DNA of 64,000 bases from Nelumbo lutea. Taxonomy: Eukaryota > Streptophyta > Magnoliopsida > Proteales > Nelumbonaceae. The DNA is taken from NCBI GenBank assembly GCA_022828595.1, contig JAKGHH010000004.1, forward strand, positions 77,094,270 through 77,158,269, read 5' to 3'. A program made the translations under genes and the position numbers. The notes below the pieces were generated by a model. That model saw only the letters and a list, made by a program, of their open reading frames with translations, was not told the DNA's origin and did no database searches. Positions within the stretch are counted from its first letter, which is position 1. Every line of letters starts with the position of its first letter. This document shows, piece by piece, positions 1-9,619 of the stretch.

Positions 1-795
1 GCCTTTCAGTCGCAAATGCACCTCGCCAGGGCTAGCGAGTCAGCGTGCATGTGCGTGGCCTTTTACCACCACCCTCAGGGGGGTAGCCCGCACTTGGTAC
101 AGGAACCTGGCCCCCGGGTCGATAAAGTGCTGGGCCCAGTTCGTGCAAGTCTTCACCACACACTTCGTCACAGCCGACGGTGCCCCAGAATAGAGGAAAG
201 CATTTCGGAGTGGTCCAAAGAGAAGGAGAGTCTATTCGGGGCTACATCAAGCGGTTTCAACGAGGCATGCTTGCAATACCACGGTTGGACCCCGCAGTGC
301 AGCTCGCGGCGGCCAAAAGAGGGGTGACGCACAAAGAGTTCAAATGCACATGTGGCCAACCAGCCCGCGACTCATGGCCGAATTCCTCAAACTCCGGATA
401 AGTTCATGAGGACTGAGGAAGAGATCAACCAACGAACCGAAGGCGGGAACGAGAAAAGAAGAGAGAAGGCGAGGCTCTCCAACCCGGTGAGTAGAAAAAA
501 ACCCGACCGGAGCAAAGCCGAAACCAATCCCTTCCGGGCCCCCTTAGCAGTCCGGACGGACTACACGCCGTTGAAACACGAGGGGACAGAGATCTTAATG
601 ACGATCAAAGACGCTCCGTACGTTAAGTGGCCACCTCGCCTGAGGAAAATCCGAACGATAGAAACAAAAAAAATTTGTATTGTAGTTTCCATCGAGGACC
701 ATGGTCATAGCACCGAACAGTGTAATAACCTCCGCGACGAGATAGAGGATCTCATCCTCGCGATACTTGAGAAATTTTGTACAGCACAACAATAA
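1..795 (+). pseudogene. Gag, partial and frameshifted (Tat-like element 1)
   Basis: The reading begins in the middle of the gag capsid region. The first 30 or so codons match the equivalent gag stretch of the second Tat-like element (near 34700 on the - strand), including the shared MHLARASES block. A later segment (about 590-780) carries DAPYVKWPP and the region of the zinc knuckle; HGHSTEQC is present, but the first cysteine positions seen in the other copy are lost. At least two frames are needed to follow it. It ends in a run of Gln/stop codons where the other copy has a long Asn tract. Gag would form the virus-like particle in the cytoplasm. Confidence 0.8.
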
Positions 796-1039
796 CAATA
801 AAGCAGGTCGGCAAAGGGAGCAAGAAAAGGATGCCCCCGAGTCTAGCAAACAGACCTGCCGAACCATTGCAAGAAGCAGCCTCCGGAAGAGAGGCCAGTT
901 CGGGGAACCATCCATGTAATAGTGGGAGGATCCGTAGTAGCGGGGTGTACCTCGCAAGCAGCCCGGACTTCAGTTCGCGAAATGGCCCTCTGAAGAAAGG
1001 AACCCCCCAAAAGAGGCCAAAACCAAGAGCCAATCTTTC

Positions 1040-1459
1040 ATGGAGGACGACGCGCGAGGAGTCCACTACCCCCATGATGACGCGCTTGTCATTAAGCTAA
1101 GGATTAGCGATTTCGAGGTCAAGCGCGTGCTCGTAGATTCGGGCAGCTCAGCGGACATCCTCTTCAAATCGGCATTTGACCAGCTGCAGTTAAAGAGGAG
1201 CGAGCTGAAGCCCGCGAACACTCCCCTGGTAGGTTTCAGCGGAGAGGAAGTTAGGCCCCTCGGAAAAATAACTGTCCCTGTGGAAGTCGGCACATGGCCT
1301 TGTGCGGTCAGACTCAACCATGATTTCCTGGTAGTCGCGACCCCCTCCCCATACAATGCCATAATAGGGCGGCCGATCACGCATGTCCTACGGGCGGCGG
1401 TCTCCACCTACTATTTGGCCATGAAGTTCCCTACGGACTTCGGTATAGGGGTAGCGTGA
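1040..1459 (+). pseudogene. Retropepsin-like aspartic protease domain of gypsy element 1
   Basis: This is an open stretch of about 139 codons. VLVDSGSSADILF near residue 32 holds the catalytic Asp-Ser-Gly triad of retropepsins, and the IIGRP motif occurs about 70 residues later, where the second protease motif is expected. It would cleave the Gag-Pol polyprotein. It lies directly downstream of gag and upstream of RT. The counterpart in the second Tat-like element is at 33129-33758 (-), where the triad is altered. The domain itself is intact but sits in a broken polyprotein; the stop at 1457-1459 may be a single-base change, because homology with the other copy continues beyond it. Confidence 0.85.
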
Positions 1460-1546
1460 GGCGACCAGCTCGAGTCCCGCAAGTGCTACGTTGCCGCCCT
1501 AAAGGGAAAAACCAAGACGGCCGACGACCTCGAGCTGGAGCGGCCG

Positions 1547-2860
1547 GTGGAGCAAGGTGAGGAGCGAGCTTCGCCCACGGAGGAAACAGTCGCAATCCAG
1601 GCTTCAGCTACGGACCCAGCTCGCACACTAAGCATCGGAGCTTCCATCGAAGATCCCCTACGAGCCGAACTGGTAAGTTTTTTACTCCAAATTTTAGATA
1701 TTTTTGCCTGGTCCGCGGCCGACATGCCCAGCATTAGCCCCGGACTGATAACTCACAAGCTTAATACTGACCCTGTAGTCAGACCCGTTAGACAGAAGAA
1801 ACGCAACTTAGCCCCAGAACGCTGGAGAGCGGTCGACGAGGAGGTTGAGAAGCTCCTCGCAGCAAACTTCATAAGGGAAGTCCACTACCCGAGCTGGGTG
1901 GCCAACCCGGTGTTGGTAAAAAAGGCAAGCGGCAAGTGGTGCATGTGTCTGCTTCGACCTATACCGACCTTAAACCGAGCTTGCCCGAAAGGGACTGCTT
2001 CCCCCTCCCCAGAATTGGCCGCCTAGTGGACGCGACCTCGGGGAAAACGAGTTGCTAAGCTTCCTGGGATGCCTACTCGGGCTTACAACCCAAAAGTTAG
2101 GATGGAACCCATCCGACCGAGGAAAAAAACCAGCTTCATTTACCGAGTTTCGGCCTGTATTTTGCTACAAAGTCATTGCCCTTCGGACTAAAAAACGCCG
2201 AGGCAAACTTTCCAAAAGACTTGTTAAAATAAGCTGTTTCAGCGCCCTGATTGGGCACGAAGATAGAGTGCTATTGTAGACGACATGGTCGTTTCAAAAA
2301 CTCAGTTTTTCACCAAGAGTTAATACAAGACTTAGATTCTGTTTTCCAAATCCTGCGAACATTTTAGGCATGAAAGTTGAATCCCAACAAGTGTGTTGCC
2401 TTCGGCGTCACCTCGGGCCAAGTTCCTAGGCTACATTTGTTTCAATCGGAACAGTATTCGAGGCCAACCCGGAACAAAGTAAAAGCCGTTCTAGGATATT
2501 TGAAACCACCTCGGAAAGTAAGAGAGGTCCAGGAGGCTAAAACGGCCGCATAGCCGCTCTAAGCCGGCTTCTTTATCGCAAGTCTAGCAGGACCGCTGCC
2601 GTACCCCTTGCTTTCCAAGGACAAGTTCAAAGGCAAAGGGAATCCGAAATTGGACCCAGGATTTTGCCAGTTCGCCGTTCGACGAACTAAAAGGTTACCG
2701 CTTCGCTAGTATATGCCAACCTTAGCCCGGGCCGAGGTGGGCGAGGTCTTAACAAGCTTGTAAACCTCTCGAGACGAGCGACATCGAGGCGGGTCTAGTT
2801 GTTCGGTACTAATACAAGGAAACAGACCGGGTCCAATTCGACCCATCATATTATGTTAGC
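1547..2860 (+). pseudogene. Reverse transcriptase of gypsy element 1, heavily frameshifted
   Basis: The N-terminal RT part reads well from about 1740 to 1950, with LNTDP, PVRQKKR and the conserved NPVLVKKASGKW block that precedes the palm. After about 1960 the frame shifts repeatedly. The remains of the catalytic YVDD and the following MVV can be recognised near 2272-2292, but one extra base splits the motif. Homology with the second Tat-like element (32319-32880, -) continues to about 2860 in changing frames. The enzyme cannot be functional here. Confidence 0.8.
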
Positions 2861-3359
2861 TAAAGGGAATTTTTGCCAGGGAGCAGCAGGCAAGGTACCC
2901 GGGAAGAATAGAGAAACTAGCATATATCGGGGCTCTCCCCCCCCCCTCCTAAAAAAAAAACGTAAGTAGAGCATCGCCTCTGGTAAACTAACCGGGCCCC
3001 ATAGCTTCCAGGCTTCATTACAGCTCATCGTCCCCTAACTGAACAAGCCCTCTCAAGGAACAAGTTTTACTCAAAACCCGAAGTCTCCGGTCGAAACTGA
3101 CCGAAAAATGGGCCATCGAACTCAGCGAAGGTACGACCTCCAGTACAAACGAGAACGCGCTATCAAGGCCCAAAGCTTTTTGGGCTCAGAATTTTTATCA
3201 GCCGAGATGCAACTTTCAAGCCACGAAGCTCCACCAGGTCGAGCCCAGACGAGTCCCTCATATCGCGGCGAACACCCCGGAGCCTCCTGAGCCCATAGAG
3301 TTCGGAACCCCGTTGAAGTAGCATTCCCCAGTGTGGCATTCTCTCCTGATCAAGGGCGA
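2861..3359 (+). pseudogene. Decayed RT-RNase H connection of gypsy element 1
   Basis: This lies between the recognisable RT and RNase H parts. Only short matches survive, for example the QYKRERAIKAQ stretch near 3140-3175, which parallels LQYKPRTTIKAQAL in element 2. It contains a C-run (about 2938-2947) and an A-run (about 2951-2960). No open frame worth calling was seen. Confidence 0.6.
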
Positions 3360-3790
3360 AGAGCGAATTGGGATGAGGAGCCCTGGATCCTTCACGTGGA
3401 TGGTTCCTCGAACCGGCCAAGGGCAGCGGAGCTGGAATAGTCTTGTGTGGCCCGAGCGGCACAAAAGTAGAGTACGCGCTACGCTTTGAGTTCGCGGCAT
3501 CCAACAACGAGGCAGACGTACAAAGCACTAATCGCCGGGTTGGACCTAGCGCGAAAGTTTAAAGGCAAAACACTTGGTCATCTGCAGCGATTCTCAGCTC
3601 GTGGTAAACCAAGTTACCGGCGAGTACGAAGCACGCGTTCTCTCCATGATCGCATATTTGGCCAAAGTAAAAGAAGCCCTGCTCAACTTTCGGTCACACA
3701 TCATCAGGAAAATCCCGAGGTCCGAAAACACTGAGGCTGACGCCCTGTCCCGGTTAGCCAGCACGAGTCACAACAATATGAGAACCGTGT
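3360..3790 (+). pseudogene. RNase H domain of gypsy element 1
   Basis: Translation gives a WILHVDGSSN block at about 3380-3410 (first catalytic Asp region), then the ASNNEA segment near 3498-3515 and VICSDSQLVVNQVTGEY near 3575-3625, ending with SENTEADALSRLA near 3720. These are the ordered motifs of the RNase H that degrades the RNA strand in RNA-DNA hybrids. Two frames are needed, with a shift near 3520. The matching domain of element 2 is at 31144-31515 (-). Confidence 0.8.
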
Positions 3791-5109
3791 ACATAGAGGA
3801 CTTACCTTGGCCTAGTATTCTCGGGGGGACAGAGGAGGTCGCTCCCATATTAGAAGCAGAGCCGAGCTGGATCGATCCACTCGCGAGCTTCCTGATAGAC
3901 GGAACCCTCCTTGTAGAACGCAATGCCGCCAAAAGGGTGCAGCGCCAGGCGGCCAAATATGTCATAATAGACGAACAGTTATACCGACGGTCGTACACGC
4001 TCCCTATTTGCGGTGCCTGCGACCTACCGAAGCCGAGTTTGTACTCTCGCGACACTCATGAAGGCCTGTGCGGCGGACACTTGGGGGGCAGAGCACTCGC
4101 CCAAAAAGGCACTTCGACAAGGATACTATTGGCCAACGATGAAGGCAGAAGCTGTCGAGCTCGTCAGAAAATGTGACAAGTTGTCAGAAGCACGCTAACA
4201 TCCACCATCAACCTGCCTCCGACCTCAAATACCTCACCAGCCCGTGGCCCTTTGCACAATGGGGCATCGACCTCCTCGGCCATTCCCACCAGCAGCAGGC
4301 GGGTGAAAATTCTTAGTTGTTTGCGGTAAGATTATTTTAACGAAGTGGATAGAAGCCGAACCTCTGGCAACTGTTACGGCACGAAACATACAGAACTTCT
4401 TTTGGGAAGAACATAGTATGCCACTTCGGATTACCTCGGGTTCTAATTTCCGACAACGGCAAATCAGTTCGAGGATATCAAGTTCCAAGAGTGGTGCCAG
4501 GACATTGGGGATTCGGAAAATTTTCACATCAGTCCGTGCACCCACAGGCAAACGGTCAGACGAAAGTAATGAACAGAGCCATCCTACGCGGACTGAAAGC
4601 ACGTCTGGATCGAGCTAAGGGATTGTGGGCCGAAGAAGCTACCAAGTGTCTTATGGGCTTCACCGAACGACCGAAAAAGCAGGCCACGGGAGAAACCCCC
4701 TTCAACCTCACCTACGGCTCAACTGAAGCGGTGATCCCGGCCCGAAATCGAAATACCAATGTTGCGATTAGAATCATACGACGATCGGACGAACGGAGAC
4801 AAGTTATGCACCAACCTCGACCTACTGGACGAGGTAAGGGACCTCGTGCACATCCGAACAGCGGCATACCAGCAGCAGGTAGCTCGCTACTACAATAGCA
4901 GAGTAAAGCGACGAAGCTTCCGAGTCGGCGAACTGGTCCTCCGGAAAATTATGGTGCCCGAACCCGGCGTCGGCAAGCTTGGACCTAATTGGGAAGGGCC
5001 CTATAAAGTAAAAACAGCGCTCGGGGGCGCATATGAACTCGAAACCTTGGAAGGCAAACGAGTACCCCGAACGTGGAACATCGTGAACTTGAGGCGATAC
5101 TACCTATAA
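3791..5109 (+). pseudogene. Integrase of gypsy element 1
   Basis: The N-terminal zinc-binding region is visible near 4050-4100 (THEGLCGGHLGG), with a following Cys region near 4170-4190. The catalytic core covers about 4230-4620 (WPFAQWGID, then HPQANGQT) and is split by frameshifts. The C-terminal domain is intact from 4759 to the stop at 5107-5109, including RVGELVLRK and GPNWEGPYKV and ending in NIVNLRRYYL. This ending without a chromodomain fits Tat rather than chromovirus elements. It would insert the cDNA into the genome. It is inactive because of at least three frame changes. Confidence 0.85.
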
Positions 5110-5315
5110 ACCACCTAGCGAAGTGGACAAAGTCAGGCCGTGCCACAAGGCAAGCCGAGGAACTTCAGCACATTATCAGTTCGGCAAAAAATCAGTTCGT
5201 GGCATAAAAGACCACGGAAATCTAAAAACCCAGCAAAGAAACAGCTCGGGGAAGATGAGCAAGGGGAAAAAGACACTCCATTGCAAGAAACAGTACATTG
5301 GCAAAAAAAAAAAAA
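5110..5315. other. Spacer between integrase and antisense gene
   Basis: This is about 200 bases, rich in A and G, between two convergent reading frames: the pol stop at 5109 and the stop of the antisense gene at 5316. It holds an A-run at 5303-5315. Open frames on the + strand here are low-complexity, Lys-rich and without recognised motifs. Confidence 0.6.
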
Positions 5316-7300
5316 TTACATGCCCGGAGCTACTTCTTCGCCATCGGAAGGCACTTCAACAACACCCGAAGGCCCTGCCTCTCCTTCAGAGTCCGGCTCG
5401 CCATCGGCAGCATTGGCCATCTCCTGAGTTATGCGCGAAGTGGTTATGGCACTTACATCGAGGTCGGGGTATGTATTCCGGATCATCCACCGGCTCAACT
5501 TGAACCCCCTCCTGTAAGAGTCCACCATCAGATCGTCAAAACGCGGGGAGGCAATATAGTCTTCAACTGCCTTCTTTTTGGCATCTTCAATGCCTTGGGA
5601 GAAGATCTGCGTTCTCTCCCTAATGTCCTCCTGAAGATACTCGACTTGATGCTGCAAATCCAACTTCAAGTCCTCCATGTGCTTGACAACTACCCCCATG
5701 GCCTCGGCGTCACGCTGAGACCTCGCCTGTTTGGCCATCGTGACGCGAGCGGCCTTTTCAGCAACGTAAGCAGCCGCCTCAGCAGCCCGGGTATTTGCCT
5801 CTGCAGCACGGAAGGCTTCTTCAGCCGCATGAGCAGCAGCCTCAGCAGCTCGCGCCTGTCGCGAGCTCCTCTCCACTTGGGCAGCCAAGGCATTAATTGA
5901 AGAATTCACCTACCAAAAGAAACAAGTGAGCAAATAACAGCAGAAGCAATAGAATAAAAAAGGAAGACAGAATCTCACTTACCACCATGGCATGTGTTAC
6001 GGCGCGGCAAGCGACCTGATTCAAGGGAAGATCGGTCCACGCCGCGACCTCCTCAGGGAAAGTAGAATCCCTACTCTTTTGAAGAGCGTAGTTCGGCATC
6101 AACACGCTCCTAAACTCCCCTTGAGCTCCCGAGCCTAAGGGCCCAGCCCGCGTATGAGCAGACCCGGAGTGAGTTGCACTTGAGTACGTAGGAGCGCCCG
6201 TATGAGTGGTTTCAGCGAAAGGCGCCCCGGCAGTCTCGTGCACCGGTGGAGTCACCTCGGGCTCCCTAGGCAAATCCTCTGTCGTATGGTCTGGGGCTTG
6301 GGGCTCCTCATCCAGGGGCAGCTCGGTACGAGTTCGCTTGGCGACCCGCTTCCTCCTCTTCATACCTTGGAACAAACGCCCGCCACGAGTTCTCTCCGCA
6401 TCCATCACACCTGCAGAACGAGTTCGACATCAGAAAAAATGAAGGAACAGAGCAAGCAAGAAACCGCATAGCCAGAAACCTACCCGAACTCAGGCTGGCT
6501 GCAAAAAGCTTAGCCTCTGTTAAGTAGTGGTGGCACTTTAAGCCTTGTCGTGCCCACTACCGGAGACCCTTCACCGTCTCTTTATCAAGAGATACGCCCG
6601 AGTCAGGAGCAGCCTCACCCCACTCGGTCTGAAAGGGCCATCCTTGTGCACTTCGCACACCGAAATAGTCTCGCTTCCATGCCGGGACCTTGTTAGGGAG
6701 ATCGTGCAGAAGCTTAAAACCCTGGCGAGGAGTAAGGTAATACGCCCGTCTCTCCCCCAGGAAGAGGACCCACCTGTCTCTTGAGCATCAAGATAGAGGA
6801 GAATATCTCTAAAGTCCAAGGGGAAATTCTGCTCGCAAAAAAAGGGATATCGTCCCCACCAGGTTCCGAATAGAGTTCGGGTGAAGCTGGCCAATGGTGA
6901 CACCGAAATGGTTTATGACTTCGACGAGGAGGGGATGGAAAGGAAGTCGCAACCCTGCGGTGAGCTGCTCTCGAAAAATCACGATCTCGTCGGGACCGTG
7001 TTCCCAAGGAAAGCTACCCGAAGGAATGAAATAGGTGTACCCCTAGGAAGATTGTAGGACAGAAGTATGGATTGAAGCCCCACAGGCGTCATGGTCGAAG
7101 GACCAAACCTGTCTAGCATCCGACCTCGGCGGGAGGTAGACGCCAAACTGCCCGAAGCAACTCGGCCCACTAGTTCATAGTCTTCAAGCTCCACCTTGGG
7201 GTCACTGAGGCAGTCTGGGGACACGGCTCAGTTGGTGGAACCTACGTCGGCCCTACTCGAAGAATCGTCTGAAGCTATCAAAGCTAGACATTGGGGAAAA
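5316..7300 (-). CDS. Antisense Transposase_28-type gene of the gypsy element, three exons
   Basis: Read on the - strand, exon 1 runs from about 7300 to 6484, exon 2 from 6410 to 5983 and exon 3 from 5909 to the TAA at 5316. Introns of 73 bp each (6483-6411 and 5982-5910) have GT/AG ends and keep the frame. Exon 1 carries a block near 7010-6840 (FREQLTAGLRLPFHP, then HFGVTIGQLHPNSIRNLVG) typical of Pfam Transposase_28, 'putative gypsy type transposon'. Exon 2 starts with a basic RRKRVAKRTR segment. Exon 3 is an Ala-, Glu- and Arg-rich coiled coil and ends in an acidic tail. Exon 1 has an in-frame stop near 7210 and probable frameshifts, so the gene is probably dead although exons 2-3 are clean. 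Its function is unknown even in intact relatives. A matching copy is at 27839-29123 (+). Confidence 0.75.
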
Positions 7301-7465
7301 GATAGGTTCAAGAAAGTACTCACCGGAAAGTTTGAAGAACAAGCTAAAGAACCGTGAAGACTATATAACCAGCCTTGATGCGAGCTGGAAGAGAGACGCG
7401 AGTTGGAAGGTTGGACACGAACTCGATAGATAACCGCAAAAGTGACAAACCAACCGGGGTCCCCC

Positions 7466-7475
7466 ACTATTTATA
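7466..7475 (-). promoter_or_regulatory. Candidate TATA box for the antisense gene
   Basis: On the - strand the sequence reads CTATAAATAG, a good plant TATA box. It is about 180 bases upstream of the first recognisable codons of the antisense gene. A GTGAGT donor-like site at about 7325 (-) suggests a short 5' leader intron. Position and quality fit a promoter internal to the element and separate from the LTR promoter. Confidence 0.5.
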
Positions 7476-7928
7476 GCTACAGTAACCAAGAATCGACCGT
7501 GCAGACTGAAGACGATCCGACGACCCATGTTCTTACCAACCTTGCAACCCTTAAAGTCGAGACGTGATTGGCGCACGTCTTTCCGAAAAAAGCAGAACGT
7601 CAGCACGTCTTTTTGAAACCGACGTCGCTTCGACACGCGTCTTTTCGAATCTGACGCGGCGCACGTCTCCCTGACAGTCGACGGCGTACGTACAACAGTG
7701 GCATGCCTTTTGAAATGACCCGCTGTCACGTCCCAGCGGCGCGAGTTGGTTTGAAATTTAAAACGCACGGTCACAACCACCAGCGTTTTTGAGTAAGGCA
7801 CGTTTCCAGCCTTCTCGAAAACCGAAAAAACCCTAGCAAAAGCGTCTCGTACAGTGAAGGTTTGAAGGACGGGACAAATCTACAACCACCTCGTGAAAAC
7901 TCCCCGCACCATGGCAAGGCCCTCGGCG
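7476..7928. other. Non-coding part of gypsy element 1 before the 3' LTR
   Basis: This is about 450 bases between the antisense promoter and the polypurine tract. It contains several imperfect repeats of an 'acgtct' motif with Ts around it (about 7560-7670), giving a mildly repetitive, CpG-containing stretch. No protein motif was seen on either strand. Confidence 0.5.
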
Positions 7929-7943
7929 CAAGGAGTGGGGGGC
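7929..7943 (+). promoter_or_regulatory. Polypurine tract of gypsy element 1
   Basis: AAGGAGTGGGGGG lies immediately upstream of the TGATGAAGG that begins the LTR. Purine tracts in this position prime plus-strand DNA synthesis in LTR retrotransposons. Confidence 0.8.
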
Positions 7944-8061
7944 AATTGATGAAGGAAAATTTGGCCCGACCTCTTTATTATGAGACACATGGCAGAAATG
8001 ACAGCTCGGCAAAAGGGGTCAAGCCTAGGCGGCAAGAGCACACTCTGCCGAACTAACCCAC

Positions 8062-8384
8062 CTTGTAACAGCTCGGGGTAGACTTCGCCCAACGCCTTGT
8101 AACAGCTCAGGATAGACTTCGCCGAACTACCATCTTGTAACAGCTCGGGGTAGACTTCACCGAACTACCATCTTGTAACAGCTCGGGGTAGACTTCGCCG
8201 AACTGACCGCCTTGTAACAGCTCGGGGTAGACTTCGCCGAACTAACCGCCTTGTAACAGCTCGGGATAGACTTCGCCGAACTACCACCTTGTAACAGCTC
8301 GGGGTAGACTTCGCCGAACTGCCACCTTGTAACAGCTCAGAACAGACTTCGCCGAACTGACCCACCTTGTTACAGTTCGGGATA
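8062..8384 (+). repeat. 38-bp minisatellite inside the LTR U3
   Basis: There are eight full units and a partial ninth, starting at 8062, 8096, 8134, 8172, 8211, 8250, 8288, 8326 and 8366. Each begins CTTGTAACAGCTCGGG and ends with TTCGCCGAACT plus a short variable tail. Unit length is 34-40 bp. It sits upstream of the LTR TATA box, where enhancers of plant LTRs commonly lie. Confidence 0.95.
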
Positions 8385-8708
8385 CCTCCGAGCTCAAGAC
8401 CGCCTCGCTCAGCACTTCACATCATCTTCTAGGCACCAAAGCCAAACAAGTCGTACCATGCCTGGCACCAGGGAATTCCGTGTCCGAGGGCACCACGTCT
8501 GACTGACTTGGGATCTGACGTTTGGCAGCAACACTCTAAACGGCCACTTGCCACCGCCACTGACGCCGCCATCTCCAGTTGGACGGTCAGGCAGTGACGG
8601 TTAGGCAGTGACGGTTCTGTCTCAGCAGAAGGGACGACAGCCGAGTTGACAAATGCCAGATTAATCATACCCGATCTGACAAGGGCCTCGGGGCGAGTAC
8701 GCGAAGCG

Positions 8709-8717
8709 ACTATAAGA
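8709..8717 (+). promoter_or_regulatory. LTR TATA box (gypsy element 1)
   Basis: CTATAAGAG lies about 325 bases downstream of the minisatellite and about 270 bases before the LTR end. This is the expected place for the U3/R promoter that drives the genomic RNA. Confidence 0.6.
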
Positions 8718-8987
8718 GCCCCCTGCCCCCCCGGTAAGAGAGGTATGCAAAAACTTTGTGCTATCTGGTATTACCTTGCTTTTGAAAAATTCTAACTTGA
8801 GCTTCGGAGCCTCTACACCGGGTTCCCCCCGGAGCTTTCCCATCTCTCCCGTTTCAGGATCCCTGCTACCTCGTTCGAAAGTAAGGCAACGAACAGCTAA
8901 GACCAGCCGGATCGCACTCCGTCAGAAACCAACATCACAACCCGATTAAGAAACCTTCGTGTTGCATTGCCCATTCACCCCCCGACA

Positions 8988-9619
8988 GTATTCTATATTA
9001 ACGATCAAACCACTCATTAAAGAAACTAAACAGATAATACATCATTAAACCATCAGCTGAACACATTAAATATATATGATGAAAATAAAATTATAAAATG
9101 AAGAGATTAGTACAATTTAGTTATGTCAACTGCGGTTGCTGAAATGAGAGCAACACTCGGAGCGTATAAATTTGCACGGTCTTGCTGCACACCAATGCTG
9201 TGATTATTGAAGGAGAAAAAAAAAGATTATTTTGCTAAGAGAAAATAATTAGTTTTTTTTTTGTAGTGGGGAAAATAATTAACCTTGTAATTAATTGAAT
9301 AAAAAATAATTCTCTGAATTTACATTTCCAATTTACATTAGGTAATGGTAATCACAGATTCACAGTTTATGTATTGCGTCGGCGTTCATGGAAGGCGGCT
9401 GGAAGGACCTCTCTATTATCTGTCTGCCACGTGTTGCGGAAGTTTGGAATCCTTTAGTTCTTACACCGCCATTGACTCTGATAGCGACAATCGCGCTGTT
9501 CCGCGTTCAACGTTCGGCTGAGTCGTAGCTTCCTTCCCGGGTAGGCGGGTCTCAACTCTCACCCACGGATGAGTCGTAGGCTCGTAGCTTCCTTCCTCAG
9601 TCGGTCTCACTCTCAAGTC
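8988..9619. other. Intergenic DNA 3' of the ATL gene
   Basis: This AT-rich stretch between the LTR and the ATL stop codon includes the ATL 3' untranslated region (the gene is on the - strand). Bases 9480-9610 show two short copies of a 'gagtcgtagcttccttcc' type segment (about 9520 and 9570). No gene was seen. Confidence 0.5.

Larger units (their letters stand above)
1..8987 (+). mobile_element. Tat-like Ty3/gypsy LTR retrotransposon, 5' end outside window
   Basis: In order on the + strand the sequence encodes the middle of gag, an aspartic protease, reverse transcriptase, RNase H and integrase. These are followed by a long gene in antisense and then an LTR. The pol order PR-RT-RH-INT defines Ty3/gypsy, and an extra antisense gene between integrase and the 3' LTR is a known trait of part of the plant Tat lineage. 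The 5' LTR and gag start lie before base 1. Many frameshifts and stops make it non-autonomous now. The bases after the LTR (8988-8992, gtatt) would be one copy of the target duplication, but the partner is not in the window. Confidence 0.9.
7946..8987 (+). repeat. 3' LTR of gypsy element 1
   Basis: The LTR starts with TGATGAAGG just after the polypurine tract and is taken to end at CCCCCGACA (8987), giving TG...CA termini and about 1042 bp. A TATA box lies near 8710. The U3 part contains an array of 38-bp repeats (8062-8384). The partner 5' LTR is outside the window, so the right end is inferred from the TG...CA rule and from the drop to AT-rich, unrelated DNA after it. Confidence 0.75.

Noticed and set aside
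5123..5503. Extra sense gene after integrase of element 1
   Set aside because: Lys-rich low complexity; most of it overlaps the antisense coiled-coil exon, which has family support.
8062..8384. CRISPR-like array
   Set aside because: The units are contiguous, with no unique spacers, and lie in a plant LTR; it is a minisatellite.
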